Of a stretch of 64,000 nt of DNA, positions 17,079-26,696 are shown one piece after another; the first letter of the stretch is position 1, and each line of letters starts with the position of its first letter. The position numbers and the translations under genes were made by a program. Under the pieces are notes generated by a model. That model had not been told where the DNA came from, made no database searches, and saw nothing but the letters and a program-made list of their open reading frames with translations. This DNA comes from Clostridium sp. AWRP (GTDB lineage: Bacteria > Bacillota > Clostridia > Clostridiales > Clostridiaceae), in the NCBI RefSeq assembly GCF_004006395.2, contig NZ_CP029758.2:2480001-2544000 (forward strand). Direction: 5' to 3'.

Positions 17079-19832
17079 CTATTTTACAGATATATCTGTA
17101 CCATCATAAAGAGGATTCATTGCATCCATGGAATCCCAAACAAAAACCTTTAATGTATATTGTCCGGATGTTGGTAACTTCATCATGTCAGTTAAAGTAG
17201 TTGAATCACCACTTTTAATAGGCTGACTTGAAACAACATAGTCTACAAATTTTCCAGTGTTATCATATAGTGCCAATATTAATGATGCAGAACTATCTTC
17301 AGAAGATATATTTTCTGCTTTTACGCTTACCACCGCATCATCTCCAACTTTAAATGAAGTTGGAATTGTAACTGGTGCTATTTTTACCGGCATATTTTTA
17401 GCAGGATTTACATTATATCCTCTATACAAAGATCCTTTTCCTGCCTTAAACATATTATAAGCATCTAATGCTTCAAGTGCTTGATCTGTACCCATACCAT
17501 TATAAGAGGTAGAATCATGTCCAAATCCATCTTTTGTCTTTGTAGCAAAACTCAATAACCCATCCATTAAGTTCTTACCGTTTTTTACAAATCTACTGTC
17601 ATTAACAGGATCAACACCATTTGCACAAAGACCTATTATAGTTTGAGAACAACTTTCACTATTTTTTGTATTCCAAGATGCATAACTTCCATCAGCTTCT
17701 TGAATCTTTGACAATGCATCTATCGCTGCATTTACGGCATCACTTACTTTACTCTGAGATTTATATGGTGCCAGAGCTGAAATTGCCATACCTGTCATAT
17801 CAGGATCTGCACTAGTACCACCATAAGACCATCCTCCATCTTTAGTTCTACAATCCAAAATACTGTCTATAAGCTTCTGTCTTGTCCATGTTGCACCACT
17901 TGGTACAATAAAATTACCAGCATCCATTGCTATAAGACCAAATACATAGGCATTTATACCTTGATCTTCCATACGATCACTATTATATATTTTTTCTATA
18001 AGATTCTGTCCTGCTATATTTAGAGGATCTCCTCCACATGCAAGTACTGCTAAAGTAAGTCTTTCATATTCAGTAGTCTGTCTCAAATCCAATACTCCGT
18101 CTTTTGTATGATCTTTAACTCTTTGAGTCAATGAGTCTAAGTAATTACTAGGAATACTTGTACTCTTGCCCGCTCTTTCAAGTCCAAAGGCTGTCCAATC
18201 CCCAAAATTTTCAGTTAATTGAGATTTATTTGAACTTATACCATTTATAAGATTTGTTATAACTTCTGTATAAGCCTTGCTATTATCACTTTGAACAGTT
18301 ACAGTACAAACTGCTGTTTTTTGACCATCCTCTGTTGTTGCCGTTATAGTTGCTGTTCCTTCTTTTACTCCTGTCACAACTCCATTTTTATCTACTGCTG
18401 CTATATCTGTTTTATCACTTGTCCAGCTTACATTTTTATTTGTTGCATTATCTGGCTGTACTGATGCATTTAACTGCAGAGTCTTTCCGACTATCACCGT
18501 TCCTGTTTTATCAAGAGTAACACCTGTTACTGATACTGGTGCTGGCGGTGTATCACTTCCACTTACTGTTACAGTACAAGCTGCTGTTTTTTTGCCATCT
18601 TCTGTTGTTGCTGTTATAGTTGCTGTTCCTTCTTTTACTCCTGTTACAACTCCATTTTTATCTACTGCTGCTATATCTGTTTTATCACTTGTCCAGCTTA
18701 TATTTTTATTTGTTGCATTATCTGGCTGTACTGATGCGTTTAACTGCAAAGTCTTTCCTGCTGCTACCGTTCCTGTTTTATCAAGAGTAATACCTGTTAC
18801 TGGTACTGACGGTGTATCACTTCCACTTACTGTTACAGTACAAGCTGCTGTTTTTTGACCATCTTCTGTTGTTGCTGTTATAGTTGCTGTTCCTTCTTTT
18901 ACTCCTGTTACAACTCCATTTTTATCTACTGCTGCTATATCTGTTTTATCACTTGTCCAGCTTATATTTTTATCTGTTGCATTATCTGGCTGCACTGATG
19001 CGTTTAACTGCAAAGTCTTTCCTGCTGCTACCGTTCCTGTTTTATCAAGAGTAATACCTGCTACTGGTACTGACGGTGCATCCCCAGTTACTGTCACAGC
19101 ACAAGTTGCCAATTGAGGAGTATAGTTAATTACAAAATGTTTTGTATTATCTATAGAAGCTGCAGTTATAGTTGCTTTACCTGCCTTAAGAGCCGTAACT
19201 TTACCAGTTTTATCAACTGTTGCTACTTTTTCATCGCTGCTGCTCCATATTATACCTTTATCAGTGGCATCAGAAGGATTAACCGTAGCTGTAAGAGTGT
19301 CAGATGCTCCTCCATCTAAGTTCAAGCTCTCCTTATCAAGTTTAACTGAATCCACGTCTCTAAAACCTTCCGTATCCCAAGCACCAACAACATAAATCCA
19401 GTGTATTTCTTCACCATCCATATTGATATATTCTGCACTTAACCCATGATCTGGGAAAACTCCATTTACACTGTATTTCCATCCACTATCGTTATGACGC
19501 TTGTTTCCATCTTTATCCGGTCCTTGTGGTCTATCAAACTCTGTTTCTCCATCTATACTTGATACATAACTTCCACTAGCATTTGCAAATTTTATTCCCT
19601 TGTTCTTTAATGTTCTTTCCAACAGATCTTTAACTGATTCTCCTTTATTAGCCTCTAGATTTGTTTCATTCAGTATATTTCCTTTATATCCATCAATTAT
19701 AAGAGATACATGTATTTTTTCTGGAGTACCATCAGCAAAAACACTTGCGGTGCCACTGCCTATAATACCCACAATCATAAATAGGGATACTACAAGGCAC
19801 ATGAACTTTCCCTTTAATTTTGTCATATTCAT
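17079..19832 (-). CDS. Secreted intrinsic factor-like protein: DUF4430, four Ig-like repeats, alpha/alpha-toroid
   Basis: A 917-residue secreted protein. It has a signal peptide (1-33) and a DUF4430 domain (about 38-155; SGWKYSVNGVFPDHG, EIHWIYVVG). Four Big_2 Ig-like repeats follow (about 162-520), three of them nearly identical (VTGITLDKTGTVAAGK). An alpha/alpha-toroid (about 525-790; DGGWSYGG, DPDMTGMAISALAPY) and a C-terminal beta domain (about 810-917) complete it. The protein carries both folds of intrinsic factor/transcobalamin, but in reverse order (beta then alpha) and separated by an Ig stalk. It lies directly upstream of the ECF importer genes. Corrinoid binding is inferred. Confidence 0.88.
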   Translation of the reverse strand: MNMTKLKGKFMCLVVSLFMIVGIIGSGTASVFADGTPEKIHVSLIIDGYKGNILNETNLEANKGESVKDLLERTLKNKGIKFANASGSYVSSIDGETEFDRPQGPDKDGNKRHNDSGWKYSVNGVFPDHGLSAEYINMDGEEIHWIYVVGAWDTEGFRDVDSVKLDKESLNLDGGASDTLTATVNPSDATDKGIIWSSSDEKVATVDKTGKVTALKAGKATITAASIDNTKHFVINYTPQLATCAVTVTGDAPSVPVAGITLDKTGTVAAGKTLQLNASVQPDNATDKNISWTSDKTDIAAVDKNGVVTGVKEGTATITATTEDGQKTAACTVTVSGSDTPSVPVTGITLDKTGTVAAGKTLQLNASVQPDNATNKNISWTSDKTDIAAVDKNGVVTGVKEGTATITATTEDGKKTAACTVTVSGSDTPPAPVSVTGVTLDKTGTVIVGKTLQLNASVQPDNATNKNVSWTSDKTDIAAVDKNGVVTGVKEGTATITATTEDGQKTAVCTVTVQSDNSKAYTEVITNLINGISSNKSQLTENFGDWTAFGLERAGKSTSIPSNYLDSLTQRVKDHTKDGVLDLRQTTEYERLTLAVLACGGDPLNIAGQNLIEKIYNSDRMEDQGINAYVFGLIAMDAGNFIVPSGATWTRQKLIDSILDCRTKDGGWSYGGTSADPDMTGMAISALAPYKSQSKVSDAVNAAIDALSKIQEADGSYASWNTKNSESCSQTIIGLCANGVDPVNDSRFVKNGKNLMDGLLSFATKTKDGFGHDSTSYNGMGTDQALEALDAYNMFKAGKGSLYRGYNVNPAKNMPVKIAPVTIPTSFKVGDDAVVSVKAENISSEDSSASLILALYDNTGKFVDYVVSSQPIKSGDSTTLTDMMKLPTSGQYTLKVFVWDSMDAMNPLYDGTDISVK

Positions 19833-19853
19833 ATCTCACCTCACATTTTAAAA

Positions 19854-22031
19854 TTATTTTACACTAAATTGTGGTACGTTTACCTTATCAGTACTGGAAG
19901 CCTTTATAACTCCTGTATAATCTCCAGATGAAAGATTTGTACTTAAATTCATAGCTCCATTTGAGCACTGATTTACATAAACTAAGTTACCTTTGCTGTC
20001 ATACAAATTTATAGTAATGTAATCATTATTGTATTTGCTGCTTCCGTCTATTTTTATAGTTCCATCTGTTTTCTCAGTGATAGTTAAATTTAAACCCTGG
20101 TTCTTAGTTCCATCTATTGTTACAAGTTGTGTATCATTTTCAGGTGGATTATTTCCTCCACTGCTTCCTCCTCCTGAAACAGTTATTGTTTTCTCAACAA
20201 TTCCACCATCTTTTTCGGCAGTTATCTTATGGGTTCCTGGATTATTTATAGATATAGTTGCATATCCATCTATATCTGTTTTTGCCACTTCTTGTCCATC
20301 TACCTTTACACTTACATTGTAGATTCCCCTATATACTACCTGTACCTGTAATTTAAAAGATTGTCCTGCTTGAATTGTAGTTGGTATTTTATGTAACTCA
20401 AGAGGAATTGCTCCCGAATAATTAGGTGCTACTAGTGAATGCCAATCCCACTTGTGATAGTCAAAAATCAGTGTATCTCCTGGATATGGATATACATTAA
20501 GTGCTCCAACTGGTGTAATATATCTATTGGCAGTTTGTGGAAGATTACCTGTTGTAAGACCGTGACCTTTATCCTCTTTAGCCATTACTCCATCTTTATA
20601 TATAAACCAGTCTATACCAAAATAACCTGCCTGCCTTTCTGCAATAGGCATATCCTTAAGAAATACATTTAATATATTTGGAGAATTTGAAGGATCTTTC
20701 AGTTGTATACCGTTTATAAATCCCGGTCCTTGAAGTTTAGTTATAGCAGCTACCTTTTCTAAATAAGTCCATGAATTTACATTGTCCTTATTTTCTTTAT
20801 CTGAACTCTGCGTAAATGGTAAATTGCTGGTGTCCATATCAAAGGACTTTAGAATTTGCTTTCCATTATCCTTAGTTATTATTAACTTAAATTTTCCTGT
20901 AGTAGCTGCTGTAGTGCTACCTCCAGTAGTAGTTGGAGTAGTTGACGCAGTTGGAGCAGTTGGATCTCCTATGCCAGCACTAGGAGTTTTGCCATTGAAT
21001 AAATCTTCGATACCACCTAAAACTGCATCAGGAACTACTAATGTACCCCCTAAAGCCGTAAGGACAGTATCTTTGGACATATTTGATTTTATAAAGTTTG
21101 CAGTATTAGTACTTATTGTTTTATAAATAAGCACTATAGGTGAACATTTTTGAGCTGCAAGAGCTGACCCTGATAAAGCATCTGCAAATTCATCACCATT
21201 TGTTCCATTTCCCTCTGCAATATACACATCATCAAATTTAAGATCAGATTTAAAGTTTTCTAATATAGCAAGGTTTGTATCAAATCTTGTAGCTCCTCCT
21301 AATCTTTTGGCATTTGGTAATAAATTTTTTACATTATCTCCTATAACAGCAGTTCCACCTACTACATAAGTATTTTTTATGTTCATACCTTTTATATAAT
21401 TGTTTACTACATCTGGAATACCAATACTACCAACTAAAAGTATCGGCATTCCTTTACTTGCAGCTATAGGTGCTATAGAAAGGCTGTCTGCATAACCATT
21501 TCCTGAGGCAACTACAGCACTATCAGTACTTCCAATACTTTTTGCTATTTTAATTGAAGTTTCATATCTATCTGACCCGCCAAGTCTTTCAGTATCCTTT
21601 ATTCCAATACTTTTAAGTTGAGCTGTGATATTATCTGATAAAGAACCTGTTCCCCCTATTACAAATGCCTTTTTAGCTTTAAGTCTTTTAAGCTCAATTA
21701 TAGTACTGCCACTTATTGAATCTTTGTTGGAAAGAATTATAGGTGCATTGTTCTTTTTAGCAAGTGGTGCAGCACAAAGTGCATCCGCATATCCATACCC
21801 CTGTGCTATAATTACTGTATCTGATCCATTTTTCCACCCACTTTGACTTATCTTGAGTGAAGTTTCTATTCTATCACTTCCAGAAAGCCTGTCCTTAGTT
21901 ATTGCTACGCTAGTATCTTTACTAGATGAACTACTTTTAGTAGAGTCAGCATATACATTAGATCCAAATCCAGATACAGCTATACCAACTACAAATAAAA
22001 ATACAATAAGTTTGCTTAAAATTTTTTTCAT
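19854..22031 (-). CDS. Cell-wall protein: three CWB2 repeats, DUF4430-like domain, C-terminal beta domain
   Basis: A protein of about 725 residues. The chosen ATG (MKKILSKLI) follows AGGGGGGAG; 14 upstream in-frame residues have no ribosome binding site. It has a signal peptide (1-29), three CWB2 repeats (about 45-350), a Thr/Ala-rich linker and a region like an extended DUF4430 (about 395-530; GIDWFIYKDG, GDTLIFDYHKWDWHS). An Ig-like segment, a Gly/Ser linker and a final beta domain of about 85 residues follow. The last is shared with the protein at 31687-33120. It is likely wall-anchored through CWB2. Confidence 0.83.
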   Translation of the reverse strand: MKKILSKLIVFLFVVGIAVSGFGSNVYADSTKSSSSSKDTSVAITKDRLSGSDRIETSLKISQSGWKNGSDTVIIAQGYGYADALCAAPLAKKNNAPIILSNKDSISGSTIIELKRLKAKKAFVIGGTGSLSDNITAQLKSIGIKDTERLGGSDRYETSIKIAKSIGSTDSAVVASGNGYADSLSIAPIAASKGMPILLVGSIGIPDVVNNYIKGMNIKNTYVVGGTAVIGDNVKNLLPNAKRLGGATRFDTNLAILENFKSDLKFDDVYIAEGNGTNGDEFADALSGSALAAQKCSPIVLIYKTISTNTANFIKSNMSKDTVLTALGGTLVVPDAVLGGIEDLFNGKTPSAGIGDPTAPTASTTPTTTGGSTTAATTGKFKLIITKDNGKQILKSFDMDTSNLPFTQSSDKENKDNVNSWTYLEKVAAITKLQGPGFINGIQLKDPSNSPNILNVFLKDMPIAERQAGYFGIDWFIYKDGVMAKEDKGHGLTTGNLPQTANRYITPVGALNVYPYPGDTLIFDYHKWDWHSLVAPNYSGAIPLELHKIPTTIQAGQSFKLQVQVVYRGIYNVSVKVDGQEVAKTDIDGYATISINNPGTHKITAEKDGGIVEKTITVSGGGSSGGNNPPENDTQLVTIDGTKNQGLNLTITEKTDGTIKIDGSSKYNNDYITINLYDSKGNLVYVNQCSNGAMNLSTNLSSGDYTGVIKASSTDKVNVPQFSVK

Positions 22032-22069
22032 GTTCTCCCCCCTAAATATAAAATTTATTAAGTTAAATA

Positions 22070-24865
22070 TCACTTAACAGGTATTTCAATAATATCTGAA
22101 AGTGGATTCATCGAATCATCACAAACAAAAGCTTTTATTTTGAATTTACCATCTGCTGGAATTCTTATAGTACCTGTAAGGATATCAGAAGATCCATTTT
22201 TTATACTCTTCTCTGCAGATGAATATTTTATAATTTTATCTGAATCATCATACAATGCTATTTTAAATTTAACTGACACATCCTTACTTGAAACATTTTT
22301 AGCATTTATACTGATTTTTGCATCCTGACCCAGATTAAAGCTTCCATCCTCATTAGAAGTCTTTGTAAGGTTGGTTAATTCTATCGTTTTATCTTTTAAA
22401 TCTTTATCATTAACATTAACACTGCAGACTGCAGTTTTCTTACTATCGTCTGTAGTTACCGTTATATCTACCTTACCCGCTTTAAGTGCTTTTACCTTAC
22501 CATTTTCATCAACTGAACCTATAGTAGTATCACTACTTGACCAAGTTACGTTTTTATTGCTGGCATTGTCTGGATTTACAGTAGGTATCAACTGGAACTC
22601 ATCCCCTACTTCCAAATCCTTGCTTGATATATCAAGAGTTACACCCGTTACATCCACTTTTTTAGTTACAGTTATATTACAAGTTGCTGTCTCTTTTCCA
22701 TCTTCTGTAGTAGCCGTTATTACTACTGGACCCCCTGCACTTACTCCTGTCACTTTTCCATCTCTATCCACAGTTGCTATACTAGTATCACTACTTGCCC
22801 AGGTTACATTTTTATCTGCAGCATTGTCTGGCTGTATAGTTGGTACAAGTTTAATGCTATTTCCTGCTGATAATGTTTCATCAGTTTTGTCCAATGTTAT
22901 ACCTGTAACAGAAATTTTTGGAATTACAGTCAATTTGTACTCGGCCTTTATAGTATTATCATCATTAGAAACAGCAGTTATAGTTGCAGTTCCTTCTTTT
23001 ACTCCTGTTACCGCTCCTGAATAGTCATTAAATACCCTTGCCACATCTGAATCACTACTAATCCATTTTACAGTCTTATATGTAGCATTTTCTGGCTGCA
23101 CATGTGCAGTTTCACCTAAATATATACAACTTCCTACAACTAAAGAACCTTCTGCTTTATCCAAATTTATCGCTGTTATTGGAACTTTTTCACTTACAGT
23201 TATGGTACAAGATGCACTTTTTTGACCATCTTCTGTAGCTGCTGTTATAGTTGCTGTTCCTCCTTTAATCCCTTTTACAATTCCATAATCATCCACAGTA
23301 GCTATATTGCTGTCACTAGTAGACCATTTTACATTTTCATCTGTAGTATTAACCGGTTGTAAAGTTGGAACTAACTGCAATACTTGTCCAGCAAGCAGCG
23401 TTCCTTGACTTTTATTTAAGGTTATTCCCGTTGCAGGTACTTTAGGATTCACTACAACTGTATATTCGGCTTTAACACTATTATTGTCTTGAGAAGTTAT
23501 AGTTATAACTGCTGTACCTGTTTTGATTGCAGTTATAATACCAGCATCACTTACAGTTGCTATACTAGTGTCACTGCTCGTAAAGTTAACATCCTTATAA
23601 GTTGCATTTTCTGGATTTATATGTATATTAGAGGTTAGATCAAAAGTAGATCCTTCTATTAGAGTTCCCTTAGTTTTGTCCAATTTTATCTCCTCTACAG
23701 GGTTTTTAGGTACAACAGTTACTGAACACGATTCCGTAACGCTGCTGTTATCTTTAGATATTGCAGTTACAATAGCTGTTCCCGGACTCTCTGCAGTAAT
23801 CAATCCAGTGCTCCAATTTACTGACACAGGTCCACCAAAAGGTGCTGTCCAATTTACATTCTTAACCGTAGCATTATCCGGTGCTACAGCAGCATTTAAT
23901 TGAAGAGTTTGACCTTCTACTAGAGATACACTTGTTTTATCCAGTTTTATCCCTGTTACAGGAATATTGGGTGTTACCGTAACTTCACAAGAAGCCGCTA
24001 CATTACCATCAGAACTTTTAGCTGTTATGATAGCTGTACCTTCTTTCACTCCTGTAACTACACCACCAAAATAACTTACGGTAGCTATTGATTGATCACT
24101 GCTTGACCAATCTAAATTTTCGTCAGTAGCATTTTCGGGTTTTACAGCTGCATTTAATGTAATACTTCCCTTTACTCCTACAGATGCACTTGTTTTGTCC
24201 AAAGTAATTTCTGTTGGCAGAACTACCGGTTTTACAGTAACTACAAAACAATCCTTAATACTACTTGCTCCTCCATCTGCAGCAACTGTTACAACTGCAG
24301 TTCCTGCTTTTAACCCTTTAATATTATTACGACTATCTATAGAAACTACAGATGGATCACTAGTCGAAAGTTTAGGGTAAGCAGCATTTGAAGGTTCCCT
24401 TTTTATAGATATATCGCCACTATATATAGTTTGACCTTCTACTACGGTATAATCTTTAGATTTATCCACAGTCAATTTAGTTGTCTTAGCATATATAGCT
24501 GGCAGCCAACAAGTTGCTGATTTATTTTCATCTTCTGAAGTAGCTTTTATGGTTACACCCCCAGGAGCATCTCCGCCATTTATAGTTACTTTTCCATCCT
24601 TATCCACAGATGCAGCAGCATCATTACTACTGGACCAAATAATATTTTTATTAGTGGCATTGGCTGGATATACTTTTGCTGTTAATTGAATAGTACTTCC
24701 CTCTATTAACTTTGTCCTATCATTTATATAAGATGGAGTTATACTTACACTAGTTACATGTACTGCACTATCTGCAAAAACTGTAATGCCTTCACTACCA
24801 ATCATGCCTAGTATCATAAACATTACCGTAACTACTGCTACACTTTTTAACTTAAAATCTTTCAC
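22070..24865 (-). CDS. Secreted protein with about nine tandem Big_2 Ig-like repeats
   Basis: A protein of about 931 residues with a signal peptide and roughly nine bacterial Ig-like (Big_2) repeats. Each repeat begins like VTGITLDKT and ends like ATCNITV. A C-terminal beta domain of about 105 residues follows, shared with seven other proteins here. The start is uncertain: a GTG at 24865 is best spaced (8 nt) from AAGGAG, an ATG at 24871 is only 2 nt away, and a GTG at 24874 overlaps it. It is the first gene after cobalamin riboswitch 3 and looks like a stalk or scaffold without an obvious ligand domain. Confidence 0.85.
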   Translation of the reverse strand: MKDFKLKSVAVVTVMFMILGMIGSEGITVFADSAVHVTSVSITPSYINDRTKLIEGSTIQLTAKVYPANATNKNIIWSSSNDAAASVDKDGKVTINGGDAPGGVTIKATSEDENKSATCWLPAIYAKTTKLTVDKSKDYTVVEGQTIYSGDISIKREPSNAAYPKLSTSDPSVVSIDSRNNIKGLKAGTAVVTVAADGGASSIKDCFVVTVKPVVLPTEITLDKTSASVGVKGSITLNAAVKPENATDENLDWSSSDQSIATVSYFGGVVTGVKEGTAIITAKSSDGNVAASCEVTVTPNIPVTGIKLDKTSVSLVEGQTLQLNAAVAPDNATVKNVNWTAPFGGPVSVNWSTGLITAESPGTAIVTAISKDNSSVTESCSVTVVPKNPVEEIKLDKTKGTLIEGSTFDLTSNIHINPENATYKDVNFTSSDTSIATVSDAGIITAIKTGTAVITITSQDNNSVKAEYTVVVNPKVPATGITLNKSQGTLLAGQVLQLVPTLQPVNTTDENVKWSTSDSNIATVDDYGIVKGIKGGTATITAATEDGQKSASCTITVSEKVPITAINLDKAEGSLVVGSCIYLGETAHVQPENATYKTVKWISSDSDVARVFNDYSGAVTGVKEGTATITAVSNDDNTIKAEYKLTVIPKISVTGITLDKTDETLSAGNSIKLVPTIQPDNAADKNVTWASSDTSIATVDRDGKVTGVSAGGPVVITATTEDGKETATCNITVTKKVDVTGVTLDISSKDLEVGDEFQLIPTVNPDNASNKNVTWSSSDTTIGSVDENGKVKALKAGKVDITVTTDDSKKTAVCSVNVNDKDLKDKTIELTNLTKTSNEDGSFNLGQDAKISINAKNVSSKDVSVKFKIALYDDSDKIIKYSSAEKSIKNGSSDILTGTIRIPADGKFKIKAFVCDDSMNPLSDIIEIPVK

Positions 24866-24971
24866 ATTCATCACTCCTTAAATATGTATACAACAAAATG
24901 TACAAATCATTATTTCAAACCTTCCCTCCTATAAATACTATGAACTATGTAATCGTAGCCAAAAACATAAT

Positions 24972-25003
24972 AAAAAAAGAACCCTAAAAGGGTTCTTTTT
25001 TTT
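24972..25003 (-). terminator. Terminator of cobalamin riboswitch 3
   Basis: The minus strand has AGAACCC/GGGTTCT with a TTTTTTT tail between the aptamer and the nine-repeat Ig protein. Confidence 0.88.
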
Positions 25004-25088
25004 ACATATATTATATAACATAGTTTAAGCAATTGATAATTCTACTTAAACTACTTAATATCTCCCCCTCCGAAAGAATTAACAAAAC

Positions 25089-25250
25089 ATCAGGCAGGCT
25101 TCCTGGCTCAGATTCATTCTACTTCCCTGTCTTCCCAGATATATAACTCCAGTGACATAAATAGGGTTTCGTCCTCCATACAGTAACGGTGGGCTGCAGT
25201 GCTTATTACACTTTTCCTTTTAACTATTTAACTAACAGCACCTGACATCA
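25089..25250 (-). ncRNA. Cobalamin riboswitch 3 (head of the 12-gene surface/ECF operon)
   Basis: The B12 box (GCCAGGAAGCCTGCC on minus) lies near 25092-25108. The core has AAAGGAAAAGTG, GCAGCCCACCGTTACTG and ACTGGAGTTATAT. Conserved TTTCGGAGGGGGAG follows the box and leads into the terminator. It should turn off the genes from 24.9 down to 8.0 kb when cobalamin is plentiful. Confidence 0.94.
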
Positions 25251-25279
25251 AATATTAAATTTTTATGTCTTTTATGTTA

Positions 25280-25308
25280 AGTATATGTCATACATTTTTA
25301 AAAGTCAA
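25280..25308 (-). promoter_or_regulatory. Sigma-A promoter before riboswitch 3
   Basis: TTGACT, 17 nt, TATACT on the minus strand. Confidence 0.75.
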
Positions 25309-25367
25309 CACCAATATATGAAAATTTATGCTATTATAGTATATTTATGAATATTATGTACTTAAAC

Positions 25368-26696
25368 TTATACAAAAAGGTATTTCAATACAAATTTAAA
25401 AATTCCAGAATCTTTACGACAATAGAACAGTAACCTTTTATAAAATGAAATCAGCTCATTGTAATCATTATCTTTTACAACTTTTCCTCCATAGTTAACT
25501 TCTGTAAAGGCATTAGTAATTTGTATAAAATTAAAATTTTCAAAGTAAATTCCACTTTTAATATTATTTAACTGACACGCAAATTCTAACGGCGTATCAC
25601 TAATTATTTTCTTATATCCAAAAGCAGATAAAATTTTTAAAATTCGATAATATAACTGAATAACCTGATGTTTTCGATCAGTTTTTAATAAATTTTTATA
25701 CCACATAACTCTAGACAATTTTTTAAGTATAAAAGTTAACATAATTACTATTAAAATAGCAACAATAATTGATATAATAGAAATCTTTTTTAAATACCTT
25801 ATTGTTTTAACTTTACTTGGTCCCTTTTTCTGTAAACTTTTTTTAGGGGTTGATGCAGAATTAGACGCCCCAGAATTAACTTTACTGTTATTTCCATTAT
25901 CTTTGCGTCGGGCAATATTTTTATCCTCATGGGTTGGAGATTGCTGGCGAACATTTTGTCTAGACTGCTGAACAGACTTCGGTGGTGCACTTACAAGTGT
26001 CGCAAATCCATACTCCTCAGCTATTTTCAAAAAAGTTGGATTAGAAAGTATAGCTGGCTTTTGTACAGGAAAATTTGCTGTTTGTACAATACTATACCCC
26101 CCGACAGAAGCTGCCATACAAGTTAAGCAAAAAATAAAAGCCATCACTGTATAATAAAAAGGTCTACTTTTTTTTGCATGTGAAATTTTTATGGTATTAT
26201 AATAAAATTCAAATGCAAACAGAACTGTAGTGCTTATAAGGAAAGCCACTAAAAACACCCACTTAGTTTCATATGCTAAAACAGTCAGTGCTGAAAATAT
26301 CATAATACCCACTATAAATAAAGTAATCAAAGCCCATCTAAATTTGGATGCTATAAAAGTAATAATGGCCGTAATAAAAATAATAATATAAAATGCATAC
26401 GAATATTCAAAATTCTTTAAATCCGAGAAAATTCCAGCATCTCCTGCTAAAATCATACATACAACAGCTAACACAGCCCACACAAATAAAGAAATCATAC
26501 TAGATTTCTTAGAAAAAAAACATAAATTGAGTATACACAAAGGGACTGCAGAACATAAAACAACGCCTGCTAAACTAGATGTCAACAAAGGGTCAATAGT
26601 GAACGCTGGAAATATATTTTCTACAATAGACACAATCATAATTTCTGTTAACAAATATTCTATGCCCTTACTTATCCATAACACATTCTTATGCAT
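25368..26696 (-). CDS. Membrane protein with C-terminal DUF4129-like domain, third gene of MoxR operon
   Basis: A 442-residue protein. About seven transmembrane helices (1-215) precede an extracytoplasmic low-complexity Ser/Asn/Lys/Gln segment (about 245-300). Another transmembrane helix (about 310-330) and a cytoplasmic C-terminal domain follow. The C-terminal domain resembles the DUF4129 region of TgpA-like proteins (YYRILKILSAFGYKK, DTPLEFA). The transglutaminase catalytic domain normally found in TgpA is absent. It overlaps the DUF58 gene by 8 bases. With MoxR and DUF58 it forms a membrane assembly unit of unknown client. Confidence 0.72.
   Translation of the reverse strand: MHKNVLWISKGIEYLLTEIMIVSIVENIFPAFTIDPLLTSSLAGVVLCSAVPLCILNLCFFSKKSSMISLFVWAVLAVVCMILAGDAGIFSDLKNFEYSYAFYIIIFITAIITFIASKFRWALITLFIVGIMIFSALTVLAYETKWVFLVAFLISTTVLFAFEFYYNTIKISHAKKSRPFYYTVMAFIFCLTCMAASVGGYSIVQTANFPVQKPAILSNPTFLKIAEEYGFATLVSAPPKSVQQSRQNVRQQSPTHEDKNIARRKDNGNNSKVNSGASNSASTPKKSLQKKGPSKVKTIRYLKKISIISIIVAILIVIMLTFILKKLSRVMWYKNLLKTDRKHQVIQLYYRILKILSAFGYKKIISDTPLEFACQLNNIKSGIYFENFNFIQITNAFTEVNYGGKVVKDNDYNELISFYKRLLFYCRKDSGIFKFVLKYLFV

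Noticed and set aside
22371..23024. Plus-strand open frame of 217 codons
   Set aside because: It is antisense to the Ig-repeat gene; its length comes from the repeat composition, and it has no ribosome binding site or recognisable domain.
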